A stretch of DNA of 64,000 bases from a virus, in the IMG/VR virus record IMGVR_UViG_3300009194_000009, positions 29,418-93,417 of that record; one strand, given 5' to 3'. Position numbers and translations under genes: made by a program. A model generated the notes under the pieces. The model saw only the letters and a program-made list of their open reading frames with translations. It was not told the origin of the DNA and did no database searches. Positions 17,411-25,199 of the stretch are shown in pieces (within the stretch, counting starts at the first letter, position 1; each line of letters begins with the position of its first letter).

Positions 17411-18106
17411 TCAAAACATCACACTTTCGTCAATTAAATCCTTAATCGTCTTTTTGCTTCGATCTTCATCATAATACCAATGGTTTCTTGAATAATCATA
17501 TGAAAATTTCGTTGACAGGCCAAATACAATATGTACTTCATCAGTTTCACAGTTACCATAGATAAAGCGGTGATGAAATGATGAGTCAAAGAAATATGCC
17601 TTGCCTATTTCCAAGCGTATAGGTTTATGGTTTTCATACTGAAAGTAGCATTCGTTATCCGTTTTTGTGGGTATGATAACTTTTATACATTCATCAATAG
17701 GCTCGTCATAATGCCATTCACTAGTCGTGAATCGCCCACTCATCCTTGTTATCTTTGCTCTAACAGGGGTAAATTCACAGATATTATATAGAAATTCTGA
17801 TTCAGGGAGAGGGCGTACAAATGCATGGGTATCATCACGTCCATGTGCACCTAGCGGTAAATTATGACTATATTGCTTATAACCATCAATGTCAAGGTAG
17901 GGGTTATATGTCAGCCCAAGTGTTTCGTACTCAGGGTTAGTAGTCTTTGTATACATTGCACGGCGGGACAAAAGTTCATTAACACTATCCCTTAAGTAAT
18001 AAAACACGTCATACGGAATTGTTTTTTCATATATATGTTCTATTGGTTCGATATTAAAAGCTTTACCATAATATTTTTCTAAACGTTCATAGACTTTTTC
18101 ACTCAT
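17411..18106 (-). CDS. 2-oxoglutarate/Fe(II) oxygenase, Asp/Asn beta-hydroxylase-like
   Basis: 231 residues from the ATG at 18106, which overlaps the previous stop as TAATG; a TTG two codons earlier is less likely. The double-stranded beta-helix iron site is visible: H132-x-D134 in EWHYDEP and H179 in FHHRFIYGN, with an Arg next to it that could bind 2-oxoglutarate. The order and spacing resemble the aspartyl/asparaginyl beta-hydroxylase family. Such genes recur in marine T4-like phages, and their substrate (a virion protein, host protein or small molecule) is unknown. It is coupled to the RMF-like gene and lies in a late unit. Confidence 0.82.
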   Translation of the reverse strand: MSEKVYERLEKYYGKAFNIEPIEHIYEKTIPYDVFYYLRDSVNELLSRRAMYTKTTNPEYETLGLTYNPYLDIDGYKQYSHNLPLGAHGRDDTHAFVRPLPESEFLYNICEFTPVRAKITRMSGRFTTSEWHYDEPIDECIKVIIPTKTDNECYFQYENHKPIRLEIGKAYFFDSSFHHRFIYGNCETDEVHIVFGLSTKFSYDYSRNHWYYDEDRSKKTIKDLIDESVMF

Positions 18107-18654
18107 TACCAAAATTTCCCATCGGTTTTACTTAAAGGTGCACGACAAGACCAATATCTTGCAGTCTTTTTATCGTTTGCGAATTTACAATTGTGTCTAG
18201 CAATAAAGTTTTTTCGTGCTTCCTCATCATCTTTGTTTACCCGTAGCTCCGAACCTTTTTTCGACCCGAATGTTATTTTCTTAGCTTTCACTTTTCCATC
18301 CGATGTCTTTGAGCCACTATCAACATAAACAACGAAGCGTTTATCATCATCTTTGTCGCTATATCTAGGATTGTCAAGCTTCACACGCGAACCATCATAA
18401 TACCCATATGAGTCTTCGTCAAGTGGCATCCAGCCATAGTTTAGGTAGAAATCATCGTCATTGTCGTAATCCTCATCTAATATTTCAGAAAGATTTTCTA
18501 AAATTCTCTCTTGCTTCGCATATCGCCACCCGCGAATCCATTCATTTTCACCTTCAGAATACGGTCTGTATATACACGCCTCAAGACCCTTACCATCCAT
18601 ATAAGACTTCATGCCTTCTTCAAATGGCTGTGCATCATTTTCTAAAATTCTCAT
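18106..18654 (-). CDS. RMF-like domain fused to a phage C-terminal domain
   Basis: 182 residues. Residues 10-50 follow ribosome modulation factor: a Glu-Gly-Met-x-Ser-Tyr helix, Gly-Lys-Gly, Cys-x-Tyr (27-29), then a turn ending in NEWIRGWRYA, which mirrors the C-P-Y ... W-x-x-GWREA core of RMF. RMF binds 70S ribosomes and makes inactive dimers in starving gammaproteobacteria. An acidic, tyrosine-rich linker follows. The C-terminal 70 residues (KKITFGSKKGS, then ARKNFIARHNC and ARYWSCRAPL, with two Cys) are a domain I associate with the ends of phage virion proteins. It is first in a unit under a perfect late box. Ribosome binding is inference; the domain could also act in assembly. Confidence 0.72.
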   Translation of the reverse strand: MRILENDAQPFEEGMKSYMDGKGLEACIYRPYSEGENEWIRGWRYAKQERILENLSEILDEDYDNDDDFYLNYGWMPLDEDSYGYYDGSRVKLDNPRYSDKDDDKRFVVYVDSGSKTSDGKVKAKKITFGSKKGSELRVNKDDEEARKNFIARHNCKFANDKKTARYWSCRAPLSKTDGKFW

Positions 18655-18678
18655 CAGTTCATACCCCGCATTTTTGTT

Positions 18679-18686
18679 TATTTATA
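18679..18686 (-). promoter_or_regulatory. T4-type late promoter box for the RMF-like/oxygenase/HAD unit
   Basis: Perfect TATAAATA on the minus strand, 25 bases before the ATG at 18654 and directly after the terminator of the upstream gene. Confidence 0.72.
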
Positions 18687-18687
18687 C

Positions 18688-18712
18688 AAAAAAGCCCTCT
18701 TACGAGGGCTTT
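18688..18712 (-). terminator. Rho-independent terminator, minus strand
   Basis: On the minus strand: AAAGCCCTC, loop GTAA, GAGGGCTTT and a T-run. It ends the transcript of 18734-19120 and is followed within 10 bases by the next late box. Confidence 0.9.
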
Positions 18713-18733
18713 AGAACAGTATGAGCAGTGTAT

Positions 18734-19120
18734 TTAAGCTGCTTGATTTCTTCGACGAGTATGCTGTCTACGAGATGGTTGTTTGGTAGCCATCTTTTTT
18801 ACACCAATACCATGTGCAGTTTTTACTGCTTTTTCAACACGACTATTAAAGTCATCAAAGTTGTTTGCAATATAATCTTTGATCATATCTTCAACAATAC
18901 GGTCTGCTTCACTGTAATCACCGTTTTCAGGGGATTCGGCAGTTGCATCATAAAGATTATTGATCATCTCTTCATCCGTTACAATCAAATAGTATATGCC
19001 TGCTTGCACGAATACTACTGAAAGATTTTTACAAAATCGATAATTACCACGTTCAAAAATATTTTCTTTTTCAATTTGGTCGGATTTTTCACCAATACGG
19101 ATAATAACTTTACTAGTCAT
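18734..19120 (-). CDS. Unknown protein with basic tail, 128 residues
   Basis: Not recognised. The first 60 residues look like a small beta domain (VIIRIG, RFCKNLSVVFVQAGIYYLIV), the middle (60-100) is an acidic helix, and the last 25 residues are strongly basic (KKMATKQPSRRQHTRRR), as in nucleic-acid or ribosome-binding tails. It shares the minus strand with the next gene and ends at a strong terminator. Upstream, in 19121-19187, AT-rich sequence with TATAAT-like stretches may hold a promoter, but no good -35 is seen. Confidence 0.78.
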   Translation of the reverse strand: MTSKVIIRIGEKSDQIEKENIFERGNYRFCKNLSVVFVQAGIYYLIVTDEEMINNLYDATAESPENGDYSEADRIVEDMIKDYIANNFDDFNSRVEKAVKTAHGIGVKKMATKQPSRRQHTRRRNQAA

Positions 19121-19187
19121 TTTAGATATTCCTCTTTTTATTATTATACAATTATATTAAATATGTGATCTCTAACCACGAATTTAT

Positions 19188-19571
19188 TTATTCTTCAGTA
19201 TTAGAGGTACTATTTTCTTCACCCTCTGAGGCTGATTCTGGCTCGGCTTCTGCGGCTTTACGCATTTCTTCTTCTACCTGTTCCATTTGATTCATAAAAG
19301 TATCGTATACCTCTTTGAACTCAGCAACCTGTTGATGACTTTTAGCTAAGTATGATACGATAGTGTAGAAATCATCTTGACGATCAGAACGATTCTTGAA
19401 TACAGTCATGTTTGCGCAATCGAGTACAATAGTTGAACGTTCTAAAAGGTTTTTCTTGATTCCATTTCTAACGTATACTTCTTCATATACATCCCACTTC
19501 TTGTCTTCTTTTTTAGACAAAATTCTAGGATGTACTACGTAAATCATCAATCCTGTACGTTTACTACTCAT
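19188..19571 (-). CDS. Unknown protein with acidic tail, 127 residues
   Basis: Not recognised. I choose the ATG at 19571 (MSSKRTGL) because GGAG lies 8 bases upstream; a further upstream in-frame ATG at 19598 would overlap the divergent promoter region. The first 80 residues form a mixed alpha/beta domain; residues 85-127 are a Glu-rich helix and acidic disordered tail. It is divergent from the rIIA-like gene with a 101-base spacer holding candidate promoters for both directions. Confidence 0.78.
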   Translation of the reverse strand: MSSKRTGLMIYVVHPRILSKKEDKKWDVYEEVYVRNGIKKNLLERSTIVLDCANMTVFKNRSDRQDDFYTIVSYLAKSHQQVAEFKEVYDTFMNQMEQVEEEMRKAAEAEPESASEGEENSTSNTEE

Positions 19572-19591
19572 AATTTTTCTCCACAATGTTA

Positions 19592-19620
19592 TTGCCAATC
19601 AATAGTAGAATCTGTATACT
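19592..19620 (+). promoter_or_regulatory. Sigma70-like promoter for the rIIA-like operon
   Basis: TTGCCA (19592-19597), 17-base spacer, TATACT (19615-19620). On the minus strand the same region has TTGACG with a weak TAGTAT 16 bases on, which could serve 19188-19571. Confidence 0.6.
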
Positions 19621-19672
19621 ACCCCAAGTTATTAATTCGTCAATAGACAAATGAAAGAGAGAAGAGAAATTC

Positions 19673-22372
19673 ATGCCTTCTATTACAATTCCTTCAGTAG
19701 ACCGTGAAGTGTTTGAAACATTAGTAAAAAGTATCTATACAGATCCTGTTAAAGCATCTGTTCGTGAAATCATTGCCAATGCATCTGATGCAAACAAGGA
19801 AGGCAATGCTGGTAGGCCAATTGAAGTCTATTTCGACTTTGATTCAACCGTGGTACGCGATTTTGGTATGGGAATGTCACCTAACCTCATCGAAAGTATT
19901 TTTAGTGCAATGTACAAAAGTACAAAAAGGTCAGATGATGAAAACGAAGTGACTAACATGGATGGTGAATTTGGCATTGGCTCTAAAGCACCTTATGGTG
20001 TCTTGTATACAATTGAACAAACAAATTCAAATTGTATTACTAAGTACCACAAATACGATATGGATTACTATACTATGAAAACAGTTCATGGCGGGGTAGC
20101 ATATCTCTACATTTTGATGCTTAATGCCGATGGGATTCCTTCATACGAATTGGTACATTCTTATCAATCAGATGAACATTCTGGAACTGAAGTTACAGTC
20201 CCTGTGACATTTACTTCGAGTCCTAAAAGTGAACGATTCAAAGACTTAATCGGTATTCTAGCTCCTTATTATATTTGTAACGAAGGTAACAGGTCCGTAG
20301 AAATTGGCGGAAACCACAAGATTCTTGTGAACAATATCAAGAAACTCTTAAACAATTCTTTTATTTACGACAATATACTGAATATTGATTACTCAATATT
20401 TAATACAAAACCGCCACAATATTCGGTATCATTTAAATACAAAAACATTATATATCCAGACCTCTCATACTACAGTAATAATAGACTCATTCAGGAGCGC
20501 GTAGAACAAATTTATCTTATTGATGAGAGTGAACTTGATGCACCATTACCCATTAATCGCTCACGTGATAGAATTGATGACGATGGGAGGTTTGCACTAT
20601 CTAAACATTCAGAGATCTTCAACGCCCAACACAATCTAGAGCGTGAGATTACCCAACTTATTCATGATTTACTTGAATGTTCAACTATTAAGAATACTGT
20701 GAAGCGGAACTTCGTTGTGTCTACGTTAGCAAAGGATATAGCTTCGTATGGTCCCGCACTAGACGGTAAGATCACTACATATATTAACAAAGGTCTTTTA
20801 CCTGAGAACTATGACTATAACACCCATACAATAGATGTATTCTTAGATATCATTCAAGTTAAAGATAGTGATAAAGTTTTTTCTGATTTTGAAAAACGTC
20901 TTGGTATTACCAAGGATATGGTTTATCGCTGGATTTCTAAGAAGGATGATTTTAAATCAATTCCAAATATTTTCGACACCATCTCATATTTTGAGAAGGA
21001 TTGTGCAACAACAGAATTCATTACACAAGTACATAGAAGATCACTACATATACACGAACTAGTGGTACCTAACACAACTAAAGTTGAGTTTGATATTGCG
21101 CGTATACCTATGGCTGTAGGTATTGAACCATCATCCTCTGTAGTCAAAAAGCATGTTAATAGACTACTGGGTGATAAAACCAACATCTTTGTAATCAAGG
21201 ATATGAATAAAGGATTTAAAGTACCTTCATATCTGTTGCGTCAAGATGAAGATTATAAAGACTACACAATTATTATGATCTCGTGTGATTTGGATGACGT
21301 TGATGATCTTTGTCAGCACTTCCGTACTGACGGTATTACTAATTTCTTTAAAATCTCGGATTTGGTCAAAAAATATAAGAATGAAATCGATGATATCAAA
21401 GAACAAAAACGTCGCAAAAGATCATCGCCTAAAAGCAAACGCATTCGAGGGATTCACCTAGTCAATACACATGATAACGACGGCGATTTTGGTTACTCAT
21501 CACACCATGATATAAATAAAAAGACTATGCAGTCTAATGATATTACCAGAATCACCCGTGATGCAGATGCCGTATACGTAGTACGTTTAGATAATAAACG
21601 TTTTAGTCATTGTGCATATACCAACGACGGTAATTATGTAAGATTTAATTTCTCGTCGTGCGAATATGGACAGCCATTTGGACGTGATATTTCAATGAAT
21701 ATCACATCATATAATAAAGACTTTAAGGAACTTAACAAAAGAGAGTTGATACAAGACTCCTTTACACGTCTACTTCCAGTTGGCGGTGCCGTTATCGTAT
21801 GCGATTCTGAACATTATGATAAAATTCATGAATTCATAGACAATGATAAGATTATCTTTTTCGAAGATTATTTCACAGAAAAAGTCAATGCAATGAATTT
21901 GATAAATACAATTCCTGTTAATATGATGGATATTAAGTCTGCTTCTATTGAATTAGTCGAAAGAGAACGCACTAAACTAAATAATGCGAACGATATTGAA
22001 GAAAGTCGATGCCGTGATAATATCTCAGTGCTTAGAAATATTATGAATTTTATCAAAACCATGAAAACCCTAGATATGATAGATATAGCACAAGGACGTG
22101 TACCCAAAGACACAAATATGAATTCTTTTGATGGAATTGTATCATCTATTGGGGTTTTAGACGATGGCGGTGAGAGTTTGTTAGTGTTTAAGAAAGTATT
22201 TGACACAATTCAAAACTGTGATAATTTTTCAATAGTGAAATCACTACTAAATATGGTGAACTTCTCAGCATATATCCCACCGAAAACGGTAGTTGAAATG
22301 TCTGAGGTTGTAAAACACATTATTGATCTGTCAGATATAGAAAAAGTATTAAAAGACTACTTGACAATATAA
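19673..22372 (+). CDS. rIIA: rIIA-like GHKL-ATPase protein
   Basis: 899 residues; T4 rIIA has 725. The N-terminal ATPase has the Bergerat motifs in order: N-box REIIANASDA (N36, D39), G1 box RDFGMG (D63, G65, G67), an STKR motif, and G2 box GEFGIGSKAP (98-107). This matches T4 rIIA, a membrane-associated factor for rapid-lysis control and for exclusion by lambda rex. The remaining 700 residues are weakly conserved, with a basic helix near 580 (KEQKRRKRSSPKSKR). No rIIB-like gene follows; instead two other genes do. The gene has a sigma70-like promoter rather than a late box, fitting early expression as in T4. The molecular target of rIIA is still unknown. Confidence 0.85.
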   Translation: MPSITIPSVDREVFETLVKSIYTDPVKASVREIIANASDANKEGNAGRPIEVYFDFDSTVVRDFGMGMSPNLIESIFSAMYKSTKRSDDENEVTNMDGEFGIGSKAPYGVLYTIEQTNSNCITKYHKYDMDYYTMKTVHGGVAYLYILMLNADGIPSYELVHSYQSDEHSGTEVTVPVTFTSSPKSERFKDLIGILAPYYICNEGNRSVEIGGNHKILVNNIKKLLNNSFIYDNILNIDYSIFNTKPPQYSVSFKYKNIIYPDLSYYSNNRLIQERVEQIYLIDESELDAPLPINRSRDRIDDDGRFALSKHSEIFNAQHNLEREITQLIHDLLECSTIKNTVKRNFVVSTLAKDIASYGPALDGKITTYINKGLLPENYDYNTHTIDVFLDIIQVKDSDKVFSDFEKRLGITKDMVYRWISKKDDFKSIPNIFDTISYFEKDCATTEFITQVHRRSLHIHELVVPNTTKVEFDIARIPMAVGIEPSSSVVKKHVNRLLGDKTNIFVIKDMNKGFKVPSYLLRQDEDYKDYTIIMISCDLDDVDDLCQHFRTDGITNFFKISDLVKKYKNEIDDIKEQKRRKRSSPKSKRIRGIHLVNTHDNDGDFGYSSHHDINKKTMQSNDITRITRDADAVYVVRLDNKRFSHCAYTNDGNYVRFNFSSCEYGQPFGRDISMNITSYNKDFKELNKRELIQDSFTRLLPVGGAVIVCDSEHYDKIHEFIDNDKIIFFEDYFTEKVNAMNLINTIPVNMMDIKSASIELVERERTKLNNANDIEESRCRDNISVLRNIMNFIKTMKTLDMIDIAQGRVPKDTNMNSFDGIVSSIGVLDDGGESLLVFKKVFDTIQNCDNFSIVKSLLNMVNFSAYIPPKTVVEMSEVVKHIIDLSDIEKVLKDYLTI

Positions 22373-22423
22373 CAATCTGTGAGATGATTGTTCACATAAT
22401 TAATAATAAACAGGAGAAACTTA

Positions 22424-22669
22424 ATGAGTGAAGAAAACAAAAACCAAGTTGAAGAGCCGAAAATTACCCTTGAAGACATTCAAATGATTCAGCGTATCAT
22501 TTCGATTGCAAGCTCTCGTGGTGCGTTCCGCGCCGAGGAAATGAGCCCAGTTGGTCGTGTATATGACCGTGTAAGCAATTTCCTAAGCCATAACGCACCT
22601 GAACAAAAAGAGGCTGAGGAAGGCGAACAGTCTGAAGATAAAAAAGACGGTGATTCAAAAGAAGGCTAA
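22424..22669 (+). CDS. Small acidic conserved phage protein, 81 residues
   Basis: Residues 15-60 form a helical segment (DIQMIQRIISIASSRGAF, EMSPVGRVYDRVSNFL) that I recognise as a pattern widespread in T4-like phages but with no known role. The tail is a Glu/Lys/Asp-rich disordered stretch. AGGAG precedes the ATG. It lies between the rIIA-like gene and a strong hairpin. Confidence 0.78.
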   Translation: MSEENKNQVEEPKITLEDIQMIQRIISIASSRGAFRAEEMSPVGRVYDRVSNFLSHNAPEQKEAEEGEQSEDKKDGDSKEG

Positions 22670-22672
22670 TCC

Positions 22673-22697
22673 ATACAGCGGGTATTACCCGCTGTAT
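22673..22697 (+). terminator. Strong hairpin, possible attenuator or weak terminator
   Basis: ATACAGCGGGT, loop ATT, ACCCGCTGTAT: a perfect 11-base stem between 22669 and 22740. No T-run follows, so it may be a processing site or partial terminator. Confidence 0.5.
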
Positions 22698-22739
22698 TGT
22701 CATCACATAGTATTAAAATAATAAAGAGGAAATATAGCT

Positions 22740-23693
22740 ATGCAAGATCGTTTTATCGGTGAAGCTGTCATCACTTTTAGTGATCAGTCAAAACAAGTAC
22801 GTAGAGTTCTTATTCTATCACCATATGTACAAACTTCCGAAAACCTAAGAGATATTGACTATGACCATTCACTTGTAGTTGACCTACAAACTATGGAATT
22901 TGATTTCAAATCCCAGCTAGAAGAAATGGTTATGAACCCGGAACTTAGATCATATCACACCTTTATGGACTATGCCACTAAAACGGTTTTTCGTAATGGT
23001 GAAAATGTCCTTCAATGGCTACATCGTATGCGCCAGATCAGTAAAGTACCAGCATCCGACGTGTCCGTAGTTATTGGTCAAGGTGGTTATCAACAAAAAA
23101 TTGCGGTCGTTGATATTAACAACGAGATTCGTAAAGAAAATGAGAAGAAGATTGAATATCAGAACACAATTTCTTCTACGTACAGCGATGCTTCTATGAA
23201 TGAACAAAACATTCAACCGGCTGCTATTGAGCGCACAGGAAACCAGCACAAAGATGCTTCACAACCTCTGAACGAATCAGCCGAGGCTAGTGTTACAGAG
23301 AATGTAGTATCTAATCAAGATGCTCCCATGCCGTCTGATGCGGTTGATCTATCCAAGGTACCCGGCGTTACCGTACTTGAAGGTGGAGAATACCACCCTG
23401 AAGCGGATGGTTCAAACACACAAGAAGGATCGCAAGAAGCAGTCCAGACTCCACTGGAAGGTTATGGTGTAACAGACGAGGGTTCTGAAATGCCTGATAC
23501 TCAGGAGATTGTGAATCGCATTGAGTCTCTAGAAAAGGCCGTGAAAAGCAAGACGAAGGATAGTTTCATCACTCGCATGATGAATCGATACGACCTTACC
23601 GAGTCTGAAGCTACTAAAGCGTTAGAAACCGCTGGGAAGCGAAAACAGCGTAAAGCTGAGAAAGAACGTGAGAAGGCTGACGATAAAAAATAA
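22740..23693 (+). CDS. Unknown protein with disordered middle, 317 residues
   Basis: Not recognised. Residues 1-140 form a folded alpha/beta domain (VITFSDQSKQVRRVLIL, LQWLHRMRQI). Residues 150-250 are a polar, low-complexity linker rich in Glu, Ser and Asn. Residues 250-317 are a charged helix ending in a strongly basic-acidic tail (KRKQRKAEKEREKADD). The C-terminal segment RMMNRYDLTESEATKALETAG looks like a small three-helix UBA- or CUE-like bundle, which is weak. It is the last gene of the rIIA operon and is followed by a terminator. Confidence 0.78.
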   Translation: MQDRFIGEAVITFSDQSKQVRRVLILSPYVQTSENLRDIDYDHSLVVDLQTMEFDFKSQLEEMVMNPELRSYHTFMDYATKTVFRNGENVLQWLHRMRQISKVPASDVSVVIGQGGYQQKIAVVDINNEIRKENEKKIEYQNTISSTYSDASMNEQNIQPAAIERTGNQHKDASQPLNESAEASVTENVVSNQDAPMPSDAVDLSKVPGVTVLEGGEYHPEADGSNTQEGSQEAVQTPLEGYGVTDEGSEMPDTQEIVNRIESLEKAVKSKTKDSFITRMMNRYDLTESEATKALETAGKRKQRKAEKEREKADDKK

Positions 23694-23700
23694 CATTTTT

Positions 23701-23723
23701 AGGGGGTATTAACCCCCTTTTTT
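23701..23723 (+). terminator. Rho-independent terminator after the rIIA operon
   Basis: AGGGGGT, loop ATTA, ACCCCCT, then six T. It overlaps the last codons of the converging minus-strand gene. Confidence 0.9.
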
Positions 23724-24098
23724 ATTCTGCTCTAAAAACTTTATAACTTCGTCCTTCCTCAACTCGTCTACTTGTGTGCACAATGCGTTAAGGAAAGAAT
23801 GAATTCTAACCATATCTACCTTAACATTAATTTCAACAATATCGTTGTTGTGTTTCAGTATACCCATTGTAGTATTCTTTATCTCTGGGAATAACCGTTT
23901 AATACGCGCTCCTTCAATAGATTTCACCGATCCATTATTGTAAAAAATATCAATGTGATCTATAAAAACTAAAGGAACGCACTCTCCATCTATTTTTTCT
24001 AAAATATCTTTTATTTCATCTATTGATAAGTGTTCTTTCATAAGTTTTCCATTAGATAGAATGGATATAACGACCACATTGTAATACTCATAATCCAC
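23709..24098 (-). CDS. Unknown protein, 129 residues, GTG start
   Basis: Not recognised. The frame opens at a GTG at 24098, directly after an in-frame TGA, with no clear ribosome-binding site; an ATG 19 codons in (MKEHLSIDEI), preceded by GGAAA, is an alternative start that would give 110 residues. The content is Ile/Asp/Lys-rich alpha/beta without motifs. Its leader lies under the minus-facing half of the palindromic late box at 24115-24130. Confidence 0.65.
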   Translation of the reverse strand: MDYEYYNVVVISILSNGKLMKEHLSIDEIKDILEKIDGECVPLVFIDHIDIFYNNGSVKSIEGARIKRLFPEIKNTTMGILKHNNDIVEINVKVDMVRIHSFLNALCTQVDELRKDEVIKFLEQNKKGG

Positions 24099-24114
24099 TC
24101 ATTTATGCTTGTAA

Positions 24115-24130
24115 TATAAATATATTTATA
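24115..24130. promoter_or_regulatory. Palindromic bidirectional late promoter
   Basis: TATAAATATATTTATA is a perfect 16-base palindrome made of two TATAAATA boxes back to back, one per strand. It lies between the divergent genes 23709-24098 and 24167-25198, 16-45 bases from each start. Confidence 0.65.
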
Positions 24131-24166
24131 ACTAATTTTATAATACAAAACATGAAGGATAACTAT

Positions 24167-25198
24167 ATGCGTTTACACCAGATTAACCAACAAAAAGAAA
24201 AATACATTCTTGACGAAAGTATTGAAAATCTATACGGGAAGATGGTTAATGAAGCAAAATACATTAACGAACGTATTCAAAACAACCGCCCAAAACTTGC
24301 AGTTGAAAAAGAAATAAAAGATTTTATTGATAAGTATTACCACATAATTCCCGTAATAAGAACCATTCTCGCTTTTGATAATGCGGCTAGAAAATCTGAC
24401 CCAGACCGTCCTTCTCTTATGGGTATAGGAAAGCTTTTACATTCGAGTCCTGAAGAAACTGTAAAAGAACTTGCTCGATTTAAGAAATCGGTTATTGAGA
24501 CTAATGATAAATTGAAGTCAAACTACCAATTCTTCAAGAAATCTTTGGATCGTGTATTGGAAATGCACAGTGAATATAAAGGGGCTCCTTTAATTCGTGA
24601 AGTCTTGGATATGAACGATGTTGTTGAAAGACAAATAGATTCCTTCTACGACCGTAATGCGAAAATCGAAAAAACTGCAACTGAAGCGGTTCTTGAGATG
24701 CTTGAGGCAAACTATGAATTAGAGGGACTGAACGAAGGGCGTAAAATGGAACCTGACCAATATTATATGATTGTTGAGTTATCAATCTATGATAATAACA
24801 AATCAGATAAGGTACCTCATAAAAATTTCAAAAACGTACTAGTGACTAATGCTAAAAGTCAAGCACAAGCTAGACAAAAGCTAAAATCAAGCGCAAATAA
24901 ATCATTGCGCGAACTTAATAAAAAGCTTAAAGATCGTGGAATGTCTTGTAAATTTAAAAAAGACAACTGGTTTAGAGACAGTGCCGTGTATAAAGGCTAT
25001 GACACCATGAAAAAGAAAAATATCAAGTCATTAAGTGGCTCCGACAGCGTTTCTACAGGTGTTTATCTACTAGGCGGTATGTGTGGTCATGGTTCTATAG
25101 GATCTGTGCCTGAAATGGCTCCTAACCGCTATGCAATACATTCATCTAAGTCATCACTGACTCGTTATTTAAACAAGCAGTGTCCAATGGAGGATTAA
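24167..25198 (+). CDS. Unknown protein heading the late enzyme cluster
   Basis: 343 residues, not recognised. I use the ATG at 24167 (MRLHQIN) because AAGGA lies 8 bases upstream; an ATG 15 bases earlier has no such site. The N-terminus is very similar to MRLHELN of the nucleotidyltransferase-like virion-locus protein, which may mark a shared leader. Residues 30-180 are long helices; residues 195-343 form a separate domain with DQYYMIVELSIYDNN, a basic middle and a glycine-rich segment (YLLGGMCGHGSIG). The end of the domain, TRYLNKQCPMED, is followed by the lipase gene after one base, so the two are coupled. It could be packaged in the head, but this is speculation. Confidence 0.75.
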   Translation: MRLHQINQQKEKYILDESIENLYGKMVNEAKYINERIQNNRPKLAVEKEIKDFIDKYYHIIPVIRTILAFDNAARKSDPDRPSLMGIGKLLHSSPEETVKELARFKKSVIETNDKLKSNYQFFKKSLDRVLEMHSEYKGAPLIREVLDMNDVVERQIDSFYDRNAKIEKTATEAVLEMLEANYELEGLNEGRKMEPDQYYMIVELSIYDNNKSDKVPHKNFKNVLVTNAKSQAQARQKLKSSANKSLRELNKKLKDRGMSCKFKKDNWFRDSAVYKGYDTMKKKNIKSLSGSDSVSTGVYLLGGMCGHGSIGSVPEMAPNRYAIHSSKSSLTRYLNKQCPMED

Positions 25199-25199
25199 A

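Noticed and set aside
19121-19187. Sigma70 promoter for the basic-tail protein
   Set aside because: TATAAT-like words occur in AT-rich sequence but I find no -35 at 16-18 bases.
22373-22423. Small inverted repeat AACAATC...GATTGTT after the rIIA-like gene as a terminator
   Set aside because: The stem is only 7 bases, AT-rich and without T-run; the genes on both sides look co-transcribed.
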